Source of the DNA: Prevotella sp. CAG:1185
GTDB taxonomy: Bacteria > Bacteroidota > Bacteroidia > Bacteroidales > Bacteroidaceae
Assembly (NCBI GenBank): GCA_000436695.1
Contig: HF992594.1
Coordinates: 1-20,114 of the forward strand
Reading direction: 5' to 3'
DNA: 20,114 bases
Below, one piece after another: positions 1 through 6,807 of this stretch; the first letter of the stretch is position 1, and each line of letters opens with the position of its first letter. A program made the translations under genes and the position numbers. The notes beneath the pieces were generated by a model. The model was not told the origin of the DNA, did no database searches, and saw only the letters and a program-made list of their open reading frames with translations.

Positions 1-144
1 CTTTCCCAGTCTCCGTATGGCGGCTTCCACCGACACGCCGCGCACGTAGAACAGGTTTGCCAGTTCCCCGATTGTCATCCACACCTCGGCGTCGGGCATG
101 ACCACCGTCCTGTTCTCTATTGTTATGACACCTCTCGTTTCCAT
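1..144 (-). CDS. Small hypothetical protein of the ICE, possibly DNA-binding (C-terminus outside window)
   Basis: An ATG at 144 opens a frame of 48 codons that runs off the left edge. The protein begins METRGVITIENRTVV and continues with a WMTIGELANLFYVRG stretch that resembles the first helices of a helix-turn-helix domain of the kind found in small proteins next to integrases in Bacteroidetes elements. It lies 26 nt downstream of the integrase stop on the same strand, so the two are probably co-transcribed. Family assignment is not possible from the fragment. A role in regulation or excision is only a guess from position. Confidence 0.6.
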   Translation of the reverse strand, partial: METRGVITIENRTVVMPDAEVWMTIGELANLFYVRGVSVEAAIRRLGK

Positions 145-170
145 GTTTCTTTTCGTTTTTAGTTCTATTT

Positions 171-1406
171 CTAAATGGCCTGGCAGATGAACTTCTCCAT
201 CGGGGCGAGCTTTTGAGAGAGCAGTTCCATGTCTTGGCTCATCTTCTCCGCCGTGATTTTCGCGTAGATTTGGGTCGAGCGGATGCTCGTGTGCCCCATC
301 AGTTTCGACAGCGTTTCAATGGGCACGCCGTTGGAAAGACAAATCGTGGTTGCGTACGAATGGCGGCTTTGGTGCCAGGTTACGTTTTTGTTTATTCCGC
401 ATTGCTTGGCTACCTGTTTGATGCCGTATTTGCAGATGTTATAGCATGGTACGGGCAGCAGCTTGCCGTCTTTGGAAGCACCCTTGTATTTGTCGATGAT
501 GTGCTTCGCCACGTCCAGCAGGCGGATGTTCGTTTCCACTCCCGTCTTCTGGCGGCTTGTCTTTATCCACAGGTGCCCGTCAAAGGAAACTTGCAGGTTT
601 TCTTCCGTGAGATTTGCCATGTCGCGCCAGCTCAAGCCAGTGAAACAACAGAAGATGAACAGGTCGCGTATCAGTCCGTAGTTCTTCCTCTTGAACGTGC
701 CGTTTATCATCTGCGTGATTTCCTCTTTCGTCAGGTAGCCCCGTTTCGTCTCCTCCTTCGTGATGTGATAGGCATAGAACGGATCTCGTTGCAGCCAGCC
801 ATTGTTGATGGCGGTGAAGATGATGCTGCGGAAAGGCATCATGTACGACCATACGGTGTTGGTGCAATGCCCTTTCTCCACCCGGAGGAACAGCTCGAAG
901 TCCGTGATGAAGGCGGGGGCGAGTTCTTTCAGGGTGATGTCCTCCACTTTGTACCGTGTCCTGATGAACTCGGACAGGTGCTTGTAAACCACGCAGTATT
1001 TCCAGTAGCTGCGCTGGCTCTTCATCTTGCCCACCAATTTGGCGTAGTCCTCGTTGTGCTGCCTGAACACGGCGAGCAGCGTCTTGTGGTTCATACCCAT
1101 GCCGAGGTACTCGTTGCGCACTTTCTCCGCCGTGACGTAAGTGTCGCGGTCGAACACGTCCTGATACGCCTTGTTCACGCCCACGCGGATTTTGTCCAGC
1201 ATACGGTTGCCTTCCAGAGCCACGTTGCTCCTTCCGGTCAGCCGCCCGGTCTCCACGCTCCACATCTTTTCCTCCACGTCCAGCCTGCAGCTGAACTGTG
1301 CGATTTTCCCGTTCACCGTGATACGGCACATGACCGGTATCAGTCCGTTCTTCTTCGGCGCGTTGCGCTTCAGGTAAAATAAAATCTTGAATGTCGCTCT
1401 ACTCAT
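171..1406 (-). CDS. IntDOT-like tyrosine recombinase (ICE integrase), 411 aa
   Basis: Integrates and excises the element by tyrosine-mediated strand exchange. An arm-binding N-terminal region (about 1-100, MSRATFKILFYLKRNAPKK) is followed by a SAM-like core-binding domain (about 105-210) and a catalytic domain (about 220-400). Visible active-site residues are K287, H345 and R348 in WHQSRHSYAT, H372 in MGHTSIR, and nucleophile Y381 in QIYAKIT. The usual first arginine after TGL is replaced by S259 (FTGLSWRDM), with R285 nearby. As I recall, IntDOT of CTnDOT is also 411 aa and has the same residues at the same numbers, including the serine. The frame stays open upstream to 1544, but the start at 1406 gives the family's normal N-terminus. 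Family call is very secure; equivalence to IntDOT is strong but from memory. Confidence 0.93.
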   Translation of the reverse strand: MSRATFKILFYLKRNAPKKNGLIPVMCRITVNGKIAQFSCRLDVEEKMWSVETGRLTGRSNVALEGNRMLDKIRVGVNKAYQDVFDRDTYVTAEKVRNEYLGMGMNHKTLLAVFRQHNEDYAKLVGKMKSQRSYWKYCVVYKHLSEFIRTRYKVEDITLKELAPAFITDFELFLRVEKGHCTNTVWSYMMPFRSIIFTAINNGWLQRDPFYAYHITKEETKRGYLTKEEITQMINGTFKRKNYGLIRDLFIFCCFTGLSWRDMANLTEENLQVSFDGHLWIKTSRQKTGVETNIRLLDVAKHIIDKYKGASKDGKLLPVPCYNICKYGIKQVAKQCGINKNVTWHQSRHSYATTICLSNGVPIETLSKLMGHTSIRSTQIYAKITAEKMSQDMELLSQKLAPMEKFICQAI

Positions 1407-1426
1407 AATCCTGATTTTTTTGGTTA

Positions 1427-1434
1427 CAAAATTA
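1427..1434 (-). promoter_or_regulatory. Candidate -7 promoter element for the integrase gene
   Basis: The minus strand reads TAATTTTG, fitting the Bacteroidetes -7 consensus TAnnTTTG, 20 nt upstream of the integrase ATG. No clear TTTG -33 element lies at the usual 19-20 nt spacing, so this is a weak call. Confidence 0.35.
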
Positions 1435-1575
1435 CCTTGTGTAGAGCTGTTTGGCTGTATGTAAACCACAGCAGACCGGCGCAATCGAATCTGCCGCAGG
1501 ACTTTTTCATCCCCAAAGCCTCCAAACGCCTGTGCGAGTGGCATTTTTACCCCGTTTTGCCGTCCTTTTCCATGC

Positions 1576-1613
1576 CGTTACCCGTCCCGTTCTTCGGTAA
1601 CGGGATGGTAACG
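1576..1613. repeat. Imperfect inverted repeat in the ICE end
   Basis: Arms 1576-1591 and 1599-1613 (CGTTACC...CCCGTT against AACGGGATGGTAACG) pair over about 14 bp with one offset and a 7-nt loop. It lies between the integrase start and the inferred element end. It has no T-tract and no gene runs into it, so a terminator is unlikely. It could be a site for integrase or accessory protein binding. Confidence 0.6.
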
Positions 1614-1737
1614 CAATTCCGGTTCAAGTTGGCTTTCTGGCGGTTTTATTTGGCACTCGCCAAAATCGTCAAAATCTCATAAACCATTAACTTTCAATCA
1701 TTTTTCCGTGATTTGCTCAGTATCTCACTTTTTTATA

Positions 1738-1747
1738 TTATCTTTGC
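1738..1747 (+). other. Inferred ICE/chromosome junction core (att site)
   Basis: TTATCTTTGC differs only at its first base from the GTAnnTTTGC core used by CTnDOT-type elements. Similarity to the flanking tandem repeat starts here and ends abruptly to the left, which marks the point where element sequence gives way to host sequence. The other end of the element is outside the window, so the pair of sites cannot be compared. Confidence 0.6.
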
Positions 1748-1935
1748 ATAAGATAAGCGGCATCTCGGCATAACATTCAAGCAAGACTTGATGATTCTGC
1801 TCTCGGTTTGCATTATCTCTGCAATAAGATAAGCGGCATCTCGGCATAACATTCAAGCAAGACTTGATGATTCTGCTCTCGATTTGCAGTATCTTTGCAC
1901 ATAAGATAAAAAACAAGATAAGCGGCATCCAGGGC
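1739..1935 (+). repeat. Tandem 75-76 bp repeat carrying a TATCTTTGC element
   Basis: Copy 1 is 1739-1813, copy 2 is 1814-1889, and a partial third copy starts at 1890. Copies 1 and 2 differ at about four positions. Each begins with TATC(T/C)(T)TGC and carries AAGATAAGCGGCATCTCGG and CTTGATGATTCTGCTCTCG. The third copy has a short A-rich insertion and stops matching at about 1935. Each copy ends just where the next -7-like element begins, so the array is a series of potential promoters upstream of the glycosyltransferase at 2082. Confidence 0.85.
1890..1897 (+). promoter_or_regulatory. Candidate -7 promoter element for the 2082-3837 genes
   Basis: TATCTTTG matches TAnnTTTG exactly. It is the last of three such elements in the tandem repeat and the closest to the start codon, leaving a leader of about 180 nt. 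The only -33-like match, CTTG at 1863-1866, is 23 nt away, longer than the usual spacing. With the preceding G and following C it also fits the 10-bp GTAnnTTTGC att core. Confidence 0.45.
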
Positions 1936-2081
1936 TGACGGAATGATAGGAACTACATACGGACTGACCGGGGGCAGCGTTATCTGAACAAATAGACAAC
2001 AACGTTGAAGGCTCTTTTACGGCTACTGCCAAAGGGAGACAAGACAAATATAGCACGCATAAACAAAAAGACATTCAGGCC

Positions 2082-2831
2082 ATGAACAAAAGCGACAGCA
2101 TAGTCATTATACCTACGTATAACGAGAAAGAGAACATCGAGAAGATTATCAGGGCGGTGTTCTCACTTGAGAAATGTTTTAATATTCTCGTGATAGACGA
2201 CGGCTCGCCCGACGGCACCGCGGCTATAGTTCACCGACTGATCGACAACGAATTTGCCGACCGTCTGTTTATTATAGAGCGCAGCGGCAAACTGGGCTTG
2301 GGCACGGCATATATCACCGGCTTCAAATGGGCACTGCAGCAAGGATATGACTACATATTCGAGATGGACGCCGACTTCAGTCACGACCCTAACGACCTGC
2401 CGCGCCTCTATTCGGCTTGCCACGACGAGGGCTACGACGTTGCCATAGGCTCGCGCTATGTGAGCGGAGTGAACGTTGTTAACTGGCCTATAGGCCGTGT
2501 GCTGATGAGCTATTTCGCATCGCAGTATGTAAGGTTTGTAACGGGATTCAAGGTTCACGACACCACTGCCGGATTTAAATGCTACAAGCGCCGCGTGCTT
2601 GAGACCATCGAGCTTGACAAGATAAGATTCAAGGGCTATGCCTTCCAGATTGAGATGAAATACACGGCTTATAAGATTGGCTTCAAGATTAAGGAAGTGC
2701 CCGTGATATTTGTCAACCGTCGTGAGGGTGTGTCTAAGATGAGCGGCGGCATATTCGGTGAGGCATTCTTCGGAGTGATGCGCCTGCGATGGGACGGATG
2801 GACACGCAAGTATCCTAAGATTAAAGACTGA
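2082..2831 (+). CDS. GT2 glycosyltransferase, polyprenol-phosphate mannose synthase-like, 249 aa
   Basis: Probably transfers a sugar, mannose in the DPM1 family, from a nucleotide donor to polyprenyl phosphate at the cytoplasmic face of the inner membrane. The GT-A fold motifs are clear: PTYNE at 11-15, DDGSPDGT at 39-46, LGLGTAY at 71-77, the metal-binding DADFSHDP at 96-103, GSRY at 123-126, and RREGVSKM at 213-220, the conserved C-terminal signature of this family. No membrane segment is visible, so it is the short, membrane-free form. The ATG at 2082 gives the expected N-terminus directly before strand VIIPTYNE. A 10-bp hairpin follows 16 nt after the stop. The exact donor sugar is not provable from sequence. 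Confidence 0.9.
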   Translation: MNKSDSIVIIPTYNEKENIEKIIRAVFSLEKCFNILVIDDGSPDGTAAIVHRLIDNEFADRLFIIERSGKLGLGTAYITGFKWALQQGYDYIFEMDADFSHDPNDLPRLYSACHDEGYDVAIGSRYVSGVNVVNWPIGRVLMSYFASQYVRFVTGFKVHDTTAGFKCYKRRVLETIELDKIRFKGYAFQIEMKYTAYKIGFKIKEVPVIFVNRREGVSKMSGGIFGEAFFGVMRLRWDGWTRKYPKIKD

Positions 2832-2846
2832 CAAAAGAAACCAAAG

Positions 2847-2870
2847 GCAGTCCGGCTGCCGCCGGACTGC
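2847..2870. terminator. Perfect hairpin after the glycosyltransferase gene
   Basis: GCAGTCCGGC and GCCGGACTGC form a perfect 10-bp GC-rich stem around a TGCC loop, 16 nt past the stop. The sequence after it (AATATTATAC) is AU-rich but lacks a true T-tract. It may be a weak terminator or an mRNA 3'-end stabiliser that separates this gene from the acyltransferase 209 nt further on. Confidence 0.5.
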
Positions 2871-3078
2871 AATATTATACCGACCTTACTGCACGACAAA
2901 ACGCAACGAGCCACACCGGCAATATGCTGAAAGAATATTCAGTAACGCAAAACTGCCTGTGGCCGACAAATAAAAGAAAAATGCCCGGCAAGGACATGAA
3001 CGTCTATGACAGGCATAATGGGAACAGACTGGTTAACCAAAAATATTATTCTAACGAAAAAACAATAAAACAACAACA

Positions 3079-3837
3079 ATGAGATACATCTACCGAATTT
3101 ATCAAATATGCATCGCGCTGCCGATAATCCTCGTGCTAACCATTCTGACATCGCTCACCACGAGCGCAGGATGTGTGCTTGGCAACGGCCATTTTTGGGG
3201 TTATTATCCTCCTAAGCTGTGGGCAGCAGCCATACTTAAAGTGCTGCTTCTGCCTGTAAAGGTGGTAGGACGCGAGAACCTGAAGGACAACGAGTCGTAT
3301 GTGTTCGTCAGCAACCACCAAGGCTCGTTCGACATATTTCTGATATTCGGTCATCTGGGACGCAACTTCAAATGGATGATGAAGCACCAGTTGCGCAAGA
3401 TTCCTCTTGTAGGCTTTGCCTGCGAGATGTCCCACCAGATATTTGTAGACAAGCGCGGCCCGAGCAAGGTTAAGGAGACATACGACAAGGCACGCCACAC
3501 GCTGAAAGACGGAATGAGCGTTGTAGTGTTCCCCGAAGGCTCACGCACGTTCACCGGTCACATGGGTGTGTTTAAGCGTGGCGCCTTCATGCTTGCCGAC
3601 GAGCTACAGTTGCCTGTAGTTCCACTGACAATCAACGGCTCGTTCGACGTGCTGCCAAGGACAAACAAATGGTACTGGGTGAAATGGCATCCGCTGACGC
3701 TGACTATCCACAAGCCTATCTATCCCGAAGGACAGGGCGCTGAGGACATAAACAAACGTATGAAAATAAGCTACGACGAAATAATGGCAGGACTGACTCC
3801 GAAATATCAGGGATTTGTGAAGAATCCGAATCAGTAA
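3079..3837 (+). CDS. plsC: 1-acyl-sn-glycerol-3-phosphate acyltransferase (PlsC family), 252 aa
   Basis: Acylates lysophosphatidic acid to phosphatidic acid in phospholipid synthesis at the inner membrane. The catalytic HX4D motif is NHQGSFD (H80, D85); substrate-binding motifs follow as FVDKRG at 122-127 and FPEGSRT at 151-157, then VPLTING at 181-187. A hydrophobic segment at about 8-30 anchors the protein. The length is normal for the family. The ATG at 3079 is preceded by an A-rich stretch, typical of Bacteroidetes start regions that lack a strong Shine-Dalgarno sequence. Bacteroidetes carry several paralogues, so other lysolipid acceptors are possible. It may share a transcript with the glycosyltransferase upstream, but the hairpin between them leaves that open. 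Confidence 0.88.
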   Translation: MRYIYRIYQICIALPIILVLTILTSLTTSAGCVLGNGHFWGYYPPKLWAAAILKVLLLPVKVVGRENLKDNESYVFVSNHQGSFDIFLIFGHLGRNFKWMMKHQLRKIPLVGFACEMSHQIFVDKRGPSKVKETYDKARHTLKDGMSVVVFPEGSRTFTGHMGVFKRGAFMLADELQLPVVPLTINGSFDVLPRTNKWYWVKWHPLTLTIHKPIYPEGQGAEDINKRMKISYDEIMAGLTPKYQGFVKNPNQ

Positions 3838-3858
3838 GTTTTTTCTTTAGAAGTAATT

Positions 3859-3970
3859 CTTTAGGAGTTAAGGAGTTATGTAGTTAAGGAGAAGTTCCTT
3901 GAGCATAGCGAAAAAAGACAATGGCCAACGTAGTGCTTGCTGCAAGAATCCACAAGACTATTGTCTTAAC
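3859..3970. repeat. Dispersed intergenic repeat, copy A
   Basis: The stretch contains GGAGTTAAGGAGTTATG units, then an inverted pair AAGACAAT (3915-3922) and ATTGTCTT (3960-3967) enclosing CCAACGTAGTGCTTGC and AAGAATCCACAAG. The same enclosed core recurs at about 18801-18891 and 19218-19250. There is no coding potential here. It follows the stop of the acyltransferase gene by about 20 nt. Confidence 0.75.
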
Positions 3971-3990
3971 TTCTTAACTTTCATTCATTT

Positions 3991-4077
3991 GTATTTTAAG
4001 CGGATTGAAATTAGCTAACGCTGACCGTTGGTTCCTTATACTTAATTCCGGCAGATTGCAAATCTGCCGGCACATTA
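3991..4077. repeat. 87-bp dispersed repeat with terminal hairpin, copy 1
   Basis: Nearly the same 86-87 bp occurs at 19735-19820. The unit starts GTATTTTAA, runs through CGGATTGAAATTAGCT and GCTGACCGTTGGTTCC, and ends with a hairpin: CCGGCAGATT (4048-4057), loop GCA, AATCTGCCGG (4061-4070). The 10-bp stem is perfect. In the other copy the stem sequence differs but still pairs. Confidence 0.85.
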
Positions 4078-4161
4078 GTTAAAGTAGTAGCTCCTTGAGC
4101 GCAGCGAAAAAAGTCAAATGCCAACGTAGTACTTACGAAAATTGCCAACAATGCAATTGAA

Positions 4162-4190
4162 TTCTTCACTCTTCGTTCTTCACTCTTCAC
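4162..4190. repeat. 29-bp gene-end repeat, copy 1
   Basis: A 29-bp unit built of TTCTTCACTC and TTCGTTC blocks, identical to 19863-19891 and 19951-19979. On the minus strand it begins with GTGAAGAGTGAAG directly after the TAA of the metallophosphoesterase gene, with no gap. Confidence 0.85.
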
Positions 4191-5363
4191 TTAAATACCC
4201 TTTCTGTGCAACGTAATAACAACTATCTCGTTGCTTGCGCCTATACGGAAAGGGATGAAGCCGCCCATGCCTACTGACACGTTAAGGGCACGGTTACCTT
4301 CGTGATACATGCCGCCCCACTCGTCGTACATCAATGACGCAGGCGACCAACCGAAGATTTCAAACTGCATAGCGTGAGTGTGGCCGCTCAACGTAAGCTG
4401 CGCCCTGCTGTTAGGCAGGATATCCCTACGCCACAAACGCGGGTCGTGAGCAAGCATAAGTACAAAGTTACGGCTGTCAACACCGGCCAATGCCTTGCCA
4501 ATGTCGGCACGTTTAGGCTCACCCTTGCGACCGTCGTTCTCAAGACCTGCAACAATTATTGAGTCGTTGCCGCGCTTTATCGCCTTATTGTCATTAAGCA
4601 ATAACGACCAGCCAAACTCACGCTCACGACTGATAAGCTCACGCTCGTTTGCCACTTTTGTCACATCGTCGGCCTTAATATAATCAGAGTAATCATGATT
4701 GCCAAGGATGGAACATACACCGTCTTTGGCATAAAGACTGCTCAAAAGAGGTATGAAATCATACAACTCGTCGGGCGCCATGTTCTGAAGATCGCCCGTA
4801 AACACAATCAAGTCGGGCTTCTGGGCGTTAATGCTGCCAATAATTTTTTTGAGAATCTGTGACGAAGAACCGCGGTAAGTGCCTAAATGAGCATCGCTGA
4901 ACTGCACGATGCGATAGCCGTCGAACTCAGCCGGAACGTCAGGAGAATAAAAATCCTCATGACGGATGTCGAGTCTTCTGAAGCCTATGGTGCTGCCATA
5001 AATTATGATGACAATCTGGGCTATTGCCAAGACAAAGCCAACAAGATTGCCCCAGTTGTTCTTCGTGTGGTGAAACCGACAGTGCCCCCAGCCCAATATA
5101 GAGCAAATGGCGAAAAGGAATTTCGGAATGGCAAGCACACCGAAAAGGAACAGATAAACGTTGAGCAGCTCAACACGCTCAGGCGCAAAGTCGCGCGAGA
5201 ACGTGAGCACAAGCGTATATATAAAAAGAATGATGCCCGGAGTCCACCACAACAGGCGCTGCCACCACAGATAACGCGTAAGACGGCGCAGCAGTCGCCT
5301 GTCGATATAGATGTCGGACAGGATTATCATCAACAACAAAAGTACAAATATCCTTGCAATCAT
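4191..5363 (-). CDS. Membrane-anchored calcineurin-like metallophosphoesterase, 390 aa
   Basis: Probably hydrolyses a phosphoester, with the catalytic domain outside the inner membrane (YkuE-like architecture). The N-terminal 125 residues hold about four hydrophobic helices (3-19, 40-58, 66-90, 107-125). The phosphoesterase domain follows with all five metal motifs: FSDAHLG (D157, H159), TGDLQ (D191), LGNHDY (N222, H223), LAHDPRLW (H306), and SGHTHAMQ (H328, H330). The substrate cannot be told from sequence; relatives act on nucleotides or lipid phosphates. The gene starts 43 nt after pyrC and is likely the last gene of the DUF4369-pyrC operon. Its stop codon is followed at once by the 29-bp repeat. 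Confidence 0.88.
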   Translation of the reverse strand: MIARIFVLLLLMIILSDIYIDRRLLRRLTRYLWWQRLLWWTPGIILFIYTLVLTFSRDFAPERVELLNVYLFLFGVLAIPKFLFAICSILGWGHCRFHHTKNNWGNLVGFVLAIAQIVIIIYGSTIGFRRLDIRHEDFYSPDVPAEFDGYRIVQFSDAHLGTYRGSSSQILKKIIGSINAQKPDLIVFTGDLQNMAPDELYDFIPLLSSLYAKDGVCSILGNHDYSDYIKADDVTKVANERELISREREFGWSLLLNDNKAIKRGNDSIIVAGLENDGRKGEPKRADIGKALAGVDSRNFVLMLAHDPRLWRRDILPNSRAQLTLSGHTHAMQFEIFGWSPASLMYDEWGGMYHEGNRALNVSVGMGGFIPFRIGASNEIVVITLHRKGI

Positions 5364-5406
5364 TTTTTCAGAAGATTAATTTTCAACAATACATCAACAA
5401 TCCTTT

Positions 5407-6744
5407 TTAACGGAACATTATCTCCTCGCCATGGAACGAGTCGTCGAAACGGCCGTCGTCGTACACATGAACACCGTTGCAGAAGGTGTGAACAACGCGC
5501 CAGTTGAACTGATGTCCCTCCATAGGACTCCATCCACACTTGCTCTGAATAACATCCTTCGTGACAGTCCACGGACAGTCAGGGCGCACAATAGTCAGGT
5601 CGGCCTTATAGCCCTTGCGTATGAAACCGCGCTCACGCACATCAAAAAGGCGTGCAGGATTGTGACACATAAGCTCGACAAGGCGCTCTATGGTAAGAAC
5701 ATTGCTGTCGACAAGCTCGAGCATGGACACGAGCGAGAACTGAATCATGGGCATGCCCGACGCAGCACGCGCACATCCGCCCTGCTTATCGTCCCATCTG
5801 TGGGGAGCATGGTCGGTGCCTACTACTGATATACGGCCGTCGACAAGCGCACGTCTAAGAGCGTCGCGGTCGGCAAGTGTCTTTACTGCAGGGTTGCATT
5901 TTATCTTTGTGCCAAGTGTGGCATAGTCTTTATCCGAGAAGAACAGATGAGCCACAACGGCCTCAGCCGTTATATTGGGCATTGTGTCGCGCCACGGCTC
6001 AAACAGACTAAGCTCACGTTCCGTTGTAAGATGAGCCACATGAAGACGCGCGCCAAACTTGCGCGCCATGCTTACGGCAAGCTCTGTAGACTTAAAACAA
6101 GCCTCCTCGCTGCGTATAAGCGGATGGAACGACACGTCGGGATCGTCGCCATGAGCAGCCTTTGCGGCAGCCATGTTTGCATTGATTATGCCGGTGTCCT
6201 CACAGTGAGTCATAACCGGAACGGGCGCTTCGCGGAATATGCGCTCAAGAGCCTCACGGCGGTCAACGAGCATATTGCCCGTAGACGAGCCCATAAAGAG
6301 CTTTATGCCGGGCACACGGTGAACATCGAGCTGACTGAACAGGTCGACATTATTGTTGGTGGCGCCGAAGAAGAACGAATAGTTGACATGACTCTTGGCG
6401 CGCGCCAGCGCCTTCTTGTCGTCGAGAGCCTCAAGCGTGGTTGTCTGAGGCACAGTGTTAGGCATGTCGAAATAAGACGTAACACCGCCATAAGCCGCGG
6501 CACGGCTCTCAGAACTGATGTCGGCCTTGGCTGTGAGTCCCGGCTCACGGAAATGCACATGGTCGTCGATAACGCCCGGAAGCAGATAGCAGCCCGAAGC
6601 ATCAACTACTTTGTCAAAATGTTCACTGTCTGAAATAAATTTGTCTTGGAGAATGTCTGAAATAAAACCATTCTCCAAGACAACTGAGCCACGGAACGAT
6701 TTTCCCTCGTTAACAACCGTGGCATCCTTTATCAATAATCTCAT
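5407..6744 (-). CDS. pyrC: Dihydroorotase, 445 aa
   Basis: Cyclises N-carbamoyl-aspartate to dihydroorotate in cytoplasmic de novo pyrimidine synthesis. The amidohydrolase metal motifs are in order: DHVHFREPG (H62, H64), PGIKLFMGSSTGN with K148, THCED (H180), HVAHLT (H235, H238), and GTDHAPH (D311). The FREP motif and GTDHAPH are typical of dihydroorotase rather than hydantoinase; the length also fits the longer dihydroorotase class (the short E. coli PyrC type is nearer 350 aa). Allantoinase is the main alternative, but no purine-degradation gene is nearby. It starts 63 nt after the DUF4369 lipoprotein gene and precedes the phosphoesterase by 43 nt. The ATG at 6744 gives the expected start of strand MRLLIKDATVV. 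Confidence 0.92.
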   Translation of the reverse strand: MRLLIKDATVVNEGKSFRGSVVLENGFISDILQDKFISDSEHFDKVVDASGCYLLPGVIDDHVHFREPGLTAKADISSESRAAAYGGVTSYFDMPNTVPQTTTLEALDDKKALARAKSHVNYSFFFGATNNNVDLFSQLDVHRVPGIKLFMGSSTGNMLVDRREALERIFREAPVPVMTHCEDTGIINANMAAAKAAHGDDPDVSFHPLIRSEEACFKSTELAVSMARKFGARLHVAHLTTERELSLFEPWRDTMPNITAEAVVAHLFFSDKDYATLGTKIKCNPAVKTLADRDALRRALVDGRISVVGTDHAPHRWDDKQGGCARAASGMPMIQFSLVSMLELVDSNVLTIERLVELMCHNPARLFDVRERGFIRKGYKADLTIVRPDCPWTVTKDVIQSKCGWSPMEGHQFNWRVVHTFCNGVHVYDDGRFDDSFHGEEIMFR

Positions 6745-6807
6745 AATATCTTCTAAAGCCCCTGTATATGTTTCTTTTTCAAGTGGTTAATCCGCTGTTT
6801 CTGTTTA

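Larger units (their letters stand above)
1..1747. mobile_element. End of a CTnDOT-type integrative conjugative element (partial)
   Basis: The segment holds an IntDOT-like integrase, a small co-directional gene behind it, and about 330 bp of gene-free DNA up to a TATCTTTGC core. To the right, a 75-76 bp tandem repeat begins exactly at that core; the DNA just left of the core does not match the repeat. This is what an element inserted into the core of one repeat copy would look like. IntDOT-family elements are known to recombine at GTAnnTTTGC sites. The rest of the element lies left of the window, so its cargo and completeness cannot be seen. The boundary is inferred and good to about 10 bp. 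Confidence 0.7.

Noticed and set aside
213..1382. Plus-strand open frame of 389 codons opposite the integrase
   Set aside because: The minus-strand frame has a full tyrosine recombinase domain set with active-site residues. The plus frame has no recognisable motif.
1407..1544. N-terminal extension of the integrase to an upstream ATG
   Set aside because: The extra 46 residues have no family counterpart, and the start at 1406 gives the usual IntDOT-type length and N-terminus.
1725..1928. Small minus-strand open frame of 67 codons with an internal repeat
   Set aside because: Its apparent protein repeat is only the 75-76 bp DNA repeat read in shifting frames.
1738..2081. tRNA gene as the ICE attachment site
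   Set aside because: No cloverleaf or T-loop sequence is visible near the junction. CTnDOT-type elements do not need a tRNA target.
2163..2834. Minus-strand open frame opposite the glycosyltransferase
   Set aside because: Composition is that of a complement reading; the plus strand encodes clear GT2 motifs.
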